This document shows, one piece after another, positions 57,443 to 64,000 of a stretch of 64,000 bases of DNA; position 1 is the stretch's first letter; each line of letters starts with the position of its first letter. The stretch covers positions 1 to 64,000 of the forward strand of contig NZ_BFBR01000003.1 of assembly GCF_003112735.1 (NCBI RefSeq), written 5' to 3'. The position numbers and the translations under genes are program-made. The notes beneath the pieces are model-generated. The model did not search any database. It was not told where the DNA came from and saw nothing but the letters and a program-made list of their open reading frames with translations. Origin of the DNA: Candidatus Phycosocius bacilliformis. GTDB taxonomy: Bacteria; Pseudomonadota; Alphaproteobacteria; Caulobacterales; Aquidulcibacteraceae.

Positions 57443-57659
57443 GCGATCTTTGTCATTGGAAGGCCACGCCACCAGTGTGGCGCTCGAGCCTGAGTTTTGG
57501 TCTGTGCTGGAACAACATGCGCGGCAAAGACGTGTGTCGTTAAGCGGCCTGATTGGCGAAATTGACCGCCAGCGCGGTGATCAGCCCCTTGCCAGTGCGT
57601 TGCGGGTGTGGGCCTTGTTGCATCAAGGCTTGCCCGAAAGCGGAACCCTTGCCAAATAG
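57429..57659 (+). CDS. ribbon-helix-helix domain protein
   Basis: 76 residues from ATG 57429 (MSLIKRSLSLEGHATSVALEPEFWSVLEQHARQRRVSLSGLIGEID). The N-terminal strand plus two helices match the RHH_4 family (SLxGHxTSxxLExxFW). Overlaps the DUF4169 stop in another frame. Role presumably DNA binding or in concert with DUF4169; not established. Confidence 0.85.
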   Translation: MSLIKRSLSLEGHATSVALEPEFWSVLEQHARQRRVSLSGLIGEIDRQRGDQPLASALRVWALLHQGLPESGTLAK

Positions 57660-57663
57660 GGTC

Positions 57664-59919
57664 ATGCGCTGTGCCCTTCTCTTTCTGGCGATTCTGTCCA
57701 GTTTCCCCGGCCTTGCGGCTGCCCAGGATAAACCCGCCTCTGTGGCTGTTCCCACCACAGGCAGGCTGACGCTTGATCGGCTGTTTGCCGACCCCGCCTT
57801 GAATGGCCCAGTCACAAGGGCGGCCAAGTTCTCACCCGATGGCAAATTGGTGACGTGGCTGCGCCCCAATGACAGCGACTTCCTGCGTCTCGACTTATGG
57901 GCTGCCCCGGTTTCAGGCGGTGCCCCCTTCATGCTGGTGGACTCCAAAGCGCTTGTGCCGGACGAGGGTGCACTTTCCGCTGAAGAGGCTGCCCGACGTG
58001 AACGCCAAAGATTGGCTGGTTCGCGTGGGCTGGTAAGCTATGATTGGGACAAAAAGGGCGAAGCCATTCTCGCCCCTTTGGGTGGTGATCTCTATTACGT
58101 CCCGCTTGCCAATCCGGCCAATCCCCGTCGCCTCACCCAGACCCCAGCTTTTGAAACCGACGGCCAGATTTCCCCGGGTGGGGCCTTTGTCTCTTTCATC
58201 CGCGATGGGCAATTGCTGGGGGTCAATCTCGCCACGAATAGCGAACTGGCCCTGTCACCGGAAGCCGAAGAGGCTGTGACCTATGGCATGGCTGAATTTA
58301 TCGCCCAAGAGGAAATGGATCGCGACACCGGCTATTGGTGGGCACCCGATGACAGCCGGATCGCCTTTGCCAAGGTCGATGAAACAGCTGTGGCGCTGAT
58401 CCCGCGCGTTGAGATTGGTGCCACACAGACCGACATTGTCCAACAACGCTATCCCCGTGCCGGGGCGACCAATGCTACTGTGAGCTTGTTCATCCGCGAC
58501 ATGAAAACCGGGGAGGTCGTGCCCGTCGATCTGGGTCGGGACGAGGATATCTATCTGGCGCGGGTCAATTGGTCCAAAGATGGCCAGACCCTGTACGTCC
58601 AACGGCAAAACCGGGCGCAGACCCGGCTTGACCTGTTGATGGTGAACCCGGCGACGGGGGAGTCAAAAGTCATCCTAACAGAGGCTGATCTGGTCTGGCT
58701 GAACCTCACCCACGACTTCACGCCCTTGGCGTCGGGGGATTTCTTGTGGACGAGCGAGCGCAGCGGTTGGCGGCATATCGAACGACGCAAGCGGGATGGG
58801 ACAGGTGTGCAGATCCTGACCACGGGCAATTGGGCAGTGTCGCAGATTGTCGGCGTCGATGAAGCCGGTGGGCGCGTTTTCTTTTTGTCGAACAAAGACG
58901 ATAGCCTCGAACAGCGCCTCTATGCCGCCCCCTTAAGCAAACGGCGTAATCCAACGGCTGTGACCGCTGCCGGGGGCAGTTGGAACGTCACAATGGCTGG
59001 TAATGGCAAAGCCTTTCTGGGCGGCTTTTCCAGCCCAGACACCCCACCACGGCTTGGGCTCTACGACAATAATGGCCGCCTGGTCCGTTGGATTGAGGAA
59101 AATCGCCTCAATGACAATCACCCATGGAGCCCCTATCTGGCGCAGCGCGCACAGATGCGCTTTGGCACAATGATCGGCCCATATGGCGACACCCTTAATT
59201 GGTCGATGCATCTGCCACCAGACTTCGACCCCAGCAAGAAATGGCCCGTGATCGTCTATGTCTATGGCGGACCGGGGGTTCAAGTTGTCCAGCGCAACTG
59301 GGGCAGCAATACCGATCAATTACACGCCGCGCGTGGCTATATCGTCTTTCGCATTGACAATCGCGGCACCCCCAATCGTGGCCGCAGCTTTGAACGTGCC
59401 ATCAGCCGTAAACTCGGCGGGCCAGAGGTGGAAGACCAATTGGCCGGCCTCGCCTTCCTCAAAGCGCAAACCTATGTCGACACAGACCGGATCGGATTAT
59501 GGGGCTGGTCTTATGGCGGCTATATGACCTTGCGCTTGGCAACAGAGGCCCCTGACGCCTTTGCAGCTTATGCGGCAGGCGCGCCCGTAACCGACTGGGC
59601 GCTCTATGACACCCATTATACCGAGCGTTACATGGGCACTCCGGCGAGTGAGCCTGAGGCTTATCGACGGGCATCGATTCTGCCGCGCCTGAAAGATGTG
59701 CGCCGTCCTTTGCTAATCTTGCACGGCATGGCCGACGACAATGTGACATTTGACAATTCGACCGCCGCCTTTGACGCGCTACAGGCAGCCTCGATTCCGT
59801 TCGAGGCCATGGTTTATCCCGGCCAAAAGCATGGCATTCGCGACAAGGCACGTGCCAAGCACGTCCAGACCACCATTCTTAATTTCTTTGACCGCCATTT
59901 AGGGCCAGGTCCGCGTTAG
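57664..59919 (+). CDS. exported S9 prolyl oligopeptidase, dipeptidyl-peptidase IV type
   Basis: 751 residues from ATG 57664; a signal peptide (ALLFLAILSSFPGLAAA) starts here, so the longer upstream frame is rejected. The N-terminal beta-propeller has the DPP IV-type FIAQEEMDRDTGYWWAPDDSRIAFAKVDE, whose Glu-Glu pair binds the peptide N-terminus. The alpha/beta-hydrolase domain has Ser616 (GWSYGGYM), Asp691/692 (HGMADDNV) and His723 (QKHGI). Removes X-Pro-type dipeptides in the periplasm. Confidence 0.95.
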   Translation: MRCALLFLAILSSFPGLAAAQDKPASVAVPTTGRLTLDRLFADPALNGPVTRAAKFSPDGKLVTWLRPNDSDFLRLDLWAAPVSGGAPFMLVDSKALVPDEGALSAEEAARRERQRLAGSRGLVSYDWDKKGEAILAPLGGDLYYVPLANPANPRRLTQTPAFETDGQISPGGAFVSFIRDGQLLGVNLATNSELALSPEAEEAVTYGMAEFIAQEEMDRDTGYWWAPDDSRIAFAKVDETAVALIPRVEIGATQTDIVQQRYPRAGATNATVSLFIRDMKTGEVVPVDLGRDEDIYLARVNWSKDGQTLYVQRQNRAQTRLDLLMVNPATGESKVILTEADLVWLNLTHDFTPLASGDFLWTSERSGWRHIERRKRDGTGVQILTTGNWAVSQIVGVDEAGGRVFFLSNKDDSLEQRLYAAPLSKRRNPTAVTAAGGSWNVTMAGNGKAFLGGFSSPDTPPRLGLYDNNGRLVRWIEENRLNDNHPWSPYLAQRAQMRFGTMIGPYGDTLNWSMHLPPDFDPSKKWPVIVYVYGGPGVQVVQRNWGSNTDQLHAARGYIVFRIDNRGTPNRGRSFERAISRKLGGPEVEDQLAGLAFLKAQTYVDTDRIGLWGWSYGGYMTLRLATEAPDAFAAYAAGAPVTDWALYDTHYTERYMGTPASEPEAYRRASILPRLKDVRRPLLILHGMADDNVTFDNSTAAFDALQAASIPFEAMVYPGQKHGIRDKARAKHVQTTILNFFDRHLGPGPR

Positions 59920-59930
59920 CCTGGCCCCGA

Positions 59931-60551
59931 TCAGGCAAACCGATAAGGGCCACCCTTTTGGAGAGCAGCTTGCCATTGTGGGCGGGCATGCAGCCCCTCG
60001 AGCCAAGCCTTTAGATTGGGCAATGACGCCAGTGCGCCTTGGCCCTTGGCAATTTCACCCACAAAACTCATTTGAATATCCGCCCCGGTCAGACGGTCAT
60101 CGACAAAGAAGCGCTTGCCCGCCAACGCTCCCTCCACATAGGCCAGATGATTCATGATTTCGCTCGTAATCCGAGGCATCAAGGGGGCAGCTGCCTCGCC
60201 CAAGCGCCCAGTATAAAGGGCCAGCAGGAAGGGCAACATCGCTGATCCTTCAGCGAAATGGAGCCAATGTGCATAGGCTGGATAGTGCGGTGAGGCAAAA
60301 TCGACCGCCAGATTAGGGGCGTATCGGCGGGCCAGCACATCAATAATCATGCCAGATTCAGCCAGTACCTCTGCGCCATCACTTACAACCGGCGACTTGC
60401 CCAAAGGATGGACCTGCTTGAGCTCAGGTGGTGCAAGATTGGTGACTGCATCGCGCTGATAATGGCGGATTTCATAAGGCGTTCCCATTTCCTCAAGCAA
60501 CCACAGAATCCGCTGCGACCGGGAGTCGTTTAAGTGATGCACAACAATCAT
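59931..60551 (-). CDS. glutathione S-transferase
   Basis: 206 residues. An N-terminal thioredoxin-like domain (VVHHLNDSRSQRILWLLEEMGTPYEI, LKQVHPLGKSPVVSDGAEVLAESGMIIDVL) and a C-terminal helical domain (FFVDDRLTGADIQMSFVGEIAKGQGAL). A serine in SRSQRILW is the probable glutathione-activating residue. Starts within the last codons of ispE (4-bp overlap). Confidence 0.93.
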   Translation of the reverse strand: MIVVHHLNDSRSQRILWLLEEMGTPYEIRHYQRDAVTNLAPPELKQVHPLGKSPVVSDGAEVLAESGMIIDVLARRYAPNLAVDFASPHYPAYAHWLHFAEGSAMLPFLLALYTGRLGEAAAPLMPRITSEIMNHLAYVEGALAGKRFFVDDRLTGADIQMSFVGEIAKGQGALASLPNLKAWLEGLHARPQWQAALQKGGPYRFA

Positions 60552-61456
60552 AGCGGTCCCTCTCCTGCTGCGGGGTCCGGCCCACGCGCGTTAATCTCAT
60601 CTGCCTCCACCCAAAACCGGGGATTTGCAAGCCTCTCGACCATAAAGGCACGTGCAACTTGGGCGGCTGAAACATCATCATACAGGCCAAAGCAAGTTGC
60701 CCCTGAGCCCGACATGCGTGCCATCCGCACACCGGGGCTCTCCTGCAGTAGGGTCAAGGTCTCACCAATCTCGGGCACCAAGCTGACCGCGGCAGCCTCA
60801 AGATCATTGGGTGTAGCAGCCATATAGGCCAAAAGTTTGGATGGACTGGACAGATCTGGCATTTGGCTCGAGGTCAAGGCAGGGCCTGCACCCAATTCAT
60901 CAAACCGGCGATAGACCGGCCCTGTGGGACATGCCACGCCGGGATTGACCAAAACAATCCCCAGTCCAGCGATCTCTGCGAGCGCGGCCATCTCTTCCCC
61001 GGTGCCGGTCATATGCGCGGGTTGACCGAGAACACAAGCCGGCACATCCGCACCTAATTGGCCTGCCATAGCCATGAGATCGGCCATTGGAAGACCCAGT
61101 TTCCACAATCTGTTGAGCCCGTGAAGCGTTGCTGCTGCATCCGCAGAGCCTCCGCCAATGCCGGAGGCCAACGGCAGGTTTTTGACCAAATGCAGGTGAG
61201 CATGTGCTTCGATGTCGGCGGCTGCGGCGAGAAGACGAGCGGCCCGCAACACCAGATTATCCGCCTCGCCACCCAATCCGCTCGCGAACGGACCCGCGAG
61301 GGTCAATTCCAGCCCTTGGCCCAAGGAAATCTCAAGACGATCACCGAGGCGGTGGGTAAAGCACACTAAACTGTCCAGATCGTGACGGCCATCGCTTCGG
61401 GGGGGGCCAACGCGCAAGGTCAGATTGAGTTTGGCAGGCGCGTGCAGGCTCAACAT
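60548..61456 (-). CDS. ispE: 4-diphosphocytidyl-2-C-methyl-D-erythritol kinase IspE
   Basis: 302 residues. A GHMP kinase of the MEP isoprenoid pathway. N-terminal APAKLNLTLRVGPPRSDGRHDLDSLVCF with the catalytic Lys/Asp region, the glycine-rich ATP loop PLASGIGGGSADAAATL, and MSGSGATCFGLYDD near the C-terminus. Lies in an apparent operon TPR-TPR-ispE-GST with gaps of 13 and 6 bp and a 4-bp overlap. Confidence 0.97.
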   Translation of the reverse strand: MLSLHAPAKLNLTLRVGPPRSDGRHDLDSLVCFTHRLGDRLEISLGQGLELTLAGPFASGLGGEADNLVLRAARLLAAAADIEAHAHLHLVKNLPLASGIGGGSADAAATLHGLNRLWKLGLPMADLMAMAGQLGADVPACVLGQPAHMTGTGEEMAALAEIAGLGIVLVNPGVACPTGPVYRRFDELGAGPALTSSQMPDLSSPSKLLAYMAATPNDLEAAAVSLVPEIGETLTLLQESPGVRMARMSGSGATCFGLYDDVSAAQVARAFMVERLANPRFWVEADEINARGPDPAAGEGPL

Positions 61457-61462
61457 GGAGGA

Positions 61463-63247
61463 CTAACGTGGCTTACTCTGAGCAATGATGGCGGCATCGG
61501 CAGCCTTGCGGGGATCGGGCGGTAATCCTTTATCGAGTTTGATCTCCAAGGCGGCGGCCATGTCCTCTGGGGGGGAAAGAGACAAGGCCCGTCCCCATTC
61601 CATTCGGGCTTCGTCTTCATGACCGGTTCGCCAATAAGCATCCCCCAAATGATCGGCGACTTCGGCCAAAGTGGGGGCGAGAATGGCCGCACGCTCCAAC
61701 ATGCCGACCGCTTCTTCATAGCGACCCAATTTGAACAGCGCCCAGCCATATGAATCTGCAATGGCGCCCGAGCGGGGACGCAGGCGCATGGCGCTGCGCA
61801 AGAGCCCTAAGGCCTCATCGAGATTTTCACCCCGATCCGCCAAAGCATAGCCCAGATAATTCAGCACATTGGCTTGATTGGGTGCTAAAGTCTTGGCCTG
61901 ACGCAGGTCAGCCAAAGCCTCTTGCCAGCGCCCCAGACGCTCGCGCGCGCCACCTCTGCCAAAATAGAGCGGCCACATCTGACTGGCAGACCAGCGCCCG
62001 GCCTCCCCGGTTTGGATCAGACGATGATAAGCAGCTTCGGCTTCCAGGTCACGGCGATTGGCTGCCAGCATATCGGCCAGCACTGTCCAAGCTGCTGGAA
62101 CATCTTGGGCGGCAGCAAGTCGTTCGGCTTTTTGCAGTGCCAAAACTGGATCGCGATCATATATCAGCCAAGCCAATTCGACCTGTGCAGCGACATAATC
62201 GGGGCTTGTGGACCCAACGCGCGACAGAATGAGCTCGGCTTGATCGGCTTGCCCATAACTCACCAGATGCTGGCCAAGTACTGCATTCACCGCACTTGAG
62301 CCAGGATTGAGAAACGCCAAAAGATACAGAAGCTCGGTTGTCTCACCGGATGCACGCTGGCCTTTGCGTGCCTCAACCAAAGTCAACAATCCTGATGTGG
62401 CCGAACTGAGAAAGCTCGACCGCGAAACGACGCGTCCGCCTGCCTGCGCATCTGCCAACGCCCCTGAGAGAGCCGACGCCATGGGCGAATTGCCGGTTGC
62501 AAAAGGGGTTAGACGAGCAATGGCGTCAGATTGGCGGCCGGCCGCTGTCAAAAGCTGACCATAGAGGCGCAGACCTGTCGGGGAGTCCTGCCCGGCTTGA
62601 TGGGCTTGATCCAGCAGCCTGATGGCCTCGGCGGAGCGGCCCGCATGAGCCAAAATAAAGGCGCGCGACATCAGGGCCGCCTCATCAAGTGCCGCGCTGC
62701 CCGTTGGTTTGGCGGCCAGATCGACAGCTGCTTGGGTTTGACCTTGCCCCAATAGCGCATAGGCCCGCAAATGGCTGGCAAACTGGGTTAAGCCGGCATC
62801 AAATGCGCGGCTTTCCAACAAGCGACCTGCATCAGCAAAGCGCCCCTCCGTGAAAGCCTCAACGGCCAAGGCCAGAACAGCTTCATCGGTGCGCTGGGTG
62901 GCAGGCACCAGTTTGGCCATGCGGACAACCATGGCGAAATTGCCGATCTCCAAATTGGCGGCGGTTGCCTGATCATATAGCTCAACATCGTGGGGACGGC
63001 GATAAAAAGCCTGAACCCAAGCCTGCGCCGCCAGCCTTGGATCATTGACATTTTGGGCATAGCGCCCTGCCAATGTGGCCGCATAGAGATCTGCATCTGA
63101 GCGTTGCAGCACAACTGGCCGGGTTGCTTCAGCCTTCTTGGCCTTCGGTCGCCCTTCCGCGGCCCAACTGGTCGCCGTTGTGGCTATTAGGATTGCAGCG
63201 CCTACCGACAGACCCAAAAAAAGATGTTTTGATCGCAGCTTGATCAT
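61463..63247 (-). CDS. exported TPR protein
   Basis: The ATG at 63247 (MIKLRSKHLFLGLSVG) is chosen because a signal peptide begins there (residues ~8-27, cleavage near TSWA). 594 residues of nearly continuous TPR-like helical pairs from ~65 to ~570 (for example LNYLGYALADRGENLDEALGLLRSAMRLRPRSGAIADSYGWALFKLGRYEEAVGMLERAA). Positioned upstream of ispE, 6 bp away. Probably a periplasmic scaffold or lipoprotein-independent assembly factor; substrate unknown. Confidence 0.85.
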   Translation of the reverse strand: MIKLRSKHLFLGLSVGAAILIATTATSWAAEGRPKAKKAEATRPVVLQRSDADLYAATLAGRYAQNVNDPRLAAQAWVQAFYRRPHDVELYDQATAANLEIGNFAMVVRMAKLVPATQRTDEAVLALAVEAFTEGRFADAGRLLESRAFDAGLTQFASHLRAYALLGQGQTQAAVDLAAKPTGSAALDEAALMSRAFILAHAGRSAEAIRLLDQAHQAGQDSPTGLRLYGQLLTAAGRQSDAIARLTPFATGNSPMASALSGALADAQAGGRVVSRSSFLSSATSGLLTLVEARKGQRASGETTELLYLLAFLNPGSSAVNAVLGQHLVSYGQADQAELILSRVGSTSPDYVAAQVELAWLIYDRDPVLALQKAERLAAAQDVPAAWTVLADMLAANRRDLEAEAAYHRLIQTGEAGRWSASQMWPLYFGRGGARERLGRWQEALADLRQAKTLAPNQANVLNYLGYALADRGENLDEALGLLRSAMRLRPRSGAIADSYGWALFKLGRYEEAVGMLERAAILAPTLAEVADHLGDAYWRTGHEDEARMEWGRALSLSPPEDMAAALEIKLDKGLPPDPRKAADAAIIAQSKPR

Positions 63248-63260
63248 GGGCAGCTTTGGC

Positions 63261-64000
63261 TTAGACACTGCCAGGTTCCAGAACGATCGGGGCATCGCGG
63301 CGGGCAGGCGGTGGCGTTCGCAAGCCATCCTTCAACTTGGCCTTGACCGCGTCAGCATCCTCATAGGCCGGCCCAAAGCTCGCCGCCTTTTGCCACATGC
63401 GACGGGCGGCCTCTGGCTTGCCCTGATGCCAATAGACATTGCCAAGATTGTCGTAAATCTCTGGGTCAGGCGACTCTTTGCGCATATCGACCGCTTTTTC
63501 GATCAATTGCTGCGCCTCGTCCAATTGGCCAAGCTTGTAATGGGCATAGCCAAGCGAGTCGGTGATCGCCCCCGAATAAGGCCGCAATTCATACGCCTTC
63601 TGAAGCAGTTGAAAACCCTCTTCAAGATCAATATCATAACGCACCAACGTATAGCCCAGTGCATTCATATACATGGCGGATCGAGGTAGCTCCGCCAAGG
63701 CATCGCGCAAATGTTGGATGCCTTCGGCGCGGGTTTCGGGGAATCTACTCAGCGTATCGCCCAGCGCGACTCGGGTTTGGCTGGAGGCACCTAGGGCCTG
63801 CAAGCTTGCCCGGGCAGCAGCCAGACCTTCAGTGCGGGTTTCAGGCTGGCTGGCCAGAAAATTACCTGCATCACCGCGGATGAGATTATTTGGCTTGAGG
63901 GTGTCAATCAGGTTGCGGGCAATGGTTTTGGCTTCGGCCTTACGCCCGACCTGATCCAGCGCGCCCATCAGCGCGAGCTGTGCGGCTGCCTTGGTCCATT
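63261..64000 (-). CDS. TPR protein, partial (continues beyond the right edge)
   Basis: The frame stays open to the window edge, so the N-terminus is missing; ~246 residues are visible. TPR motifs follow one another (MYMNALGYTLVRYDIDLEEGFQLLQKAYELRPYSGAITDSLGYAHYKLGQLDEAQQLIEKAVDMRKESPDPEIYDNLGNVYWHQGKPEAARRMWQKAA). It resembles the next TPR protein in the operon and lies 13 bp upstream of it, so the two may be paralogues. The C-terminal end is not TPR. Confidence 0.85.
   Translation of the reverse strand, partial: WTKAAAQLALMGALDQVGRKAEAKTIARNLIDTLKPNNLIRGDAGNFLASQPETRTEGLAAARASLQALGASSQTRVALGDTLSRFPETRAEGIQHLRDALAELPRSAMYMNALGYTLVRYDIDLEEGFQLLQKAYELRPYSGAITDSLGYAHYKLGQLDEAQQLIEKAVDMRKESPDPEIYDNLGNVYWHQGKPEAARRMWQKAASFGPAYEDADAVKAKLKDGLRTPPPARRDAPIVLEPGSV

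Noticed and set aside
57553-57663. Longer start of the S9 peptidase
   Set aside because: The added 37 residues overlap the RHH gene and would bury the signal peptide that begins at the ATG at 57664.

Overview
The window reads as chromosomal DNA of an alphaproteobacterium, most likely a motile member of the Caulobacterales/Maricaulales type. The evidence is the flagellar gene order fliL-fliM-DUF6468-motE divergent from flgF-flgG-flgA-flgH next to dksA, a DksA with a degenerate zinc finger, LexA boxes of the alphaproteobacterial GTTC-N7-GTTC form, a PstA with a very long extra N-terminal region, and a DUF4169/ribbon-helix-helix gene pair. No rRNA, tRNA or CRISPR array was recognised.

Layout. 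1-1.2 kb: the 3' end of an IS110-type transposase and a hypothetical gene. 1.6-12.3 kb: flagellar cluster, with a probable sigma-54 promoter at 8997-9013. 12.3-13.7 kb: dksA, then a gene-free kilobase with a four-unit tandem array of a palindromic repeat and a separate element built from nested perfect inverted repeats. 13.7-17.7 kb: two-subunit methylmalonyl-CoA mutase. 17.7-23.7 kb: two LuxR-type regulators, nitronate monooxygenase, an M15 peptidase, a DUF3445 protein and secreted hypotheticals. 23.7-29.3 kb: SOS mutasome imuA-imuB-dnaE2 with a LexA box. 29.6-32.5 kb: hybrid histidine kinase. 32.7-36.4 kb: ssb and uvrA, divergent around a second LexA box. 36.4-38.4 kb: a small ABC exporter operon ending in a 54-residue membrane protein. 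38.5-41.8 kb: DUF805, PII protein, methyltransferase, gloB, DUF985. 41.8-48.9 kb: phosphate regulon phoR-pstC-pstA-pstB-phoU-phoB, without pstS. 49.3-52.4 kb: cytochrome c and clpB. 52.4-57.7 kb: a small hypothetical, an HTH gene, a large flagellin-hook/beta-propeller protein, a secreted VOC protein and the DUF4169/RHH pair. 57.7-64 kb: S9 peptidase, GST, ispE and two TPR proteins, the last cut by the window edge.

How the genes work together. The flagellar block supplies switch, rod and P/L-ring parts, stator helpers and an FliL. The imu operon and ssb/uvrA form two LexA-controlled DNA-damage modules within 6 kb of each other. The pho block couples phosphate uptake to its two-component system. 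The same ~90-bp palindromic repeat occurs at five places (1.3, 13, 13.7, 39 and 49 kb) in both orientations.

The least expected structure is at 13441-13629. A 22-bp long stem (19 of 22 pairs) leads into a junction of three perfect hairpins with no unpaired base between helices, flanked on each side by another long inverted repeat. No gene explains it, and it is the strongest candidate here for something undescribed.
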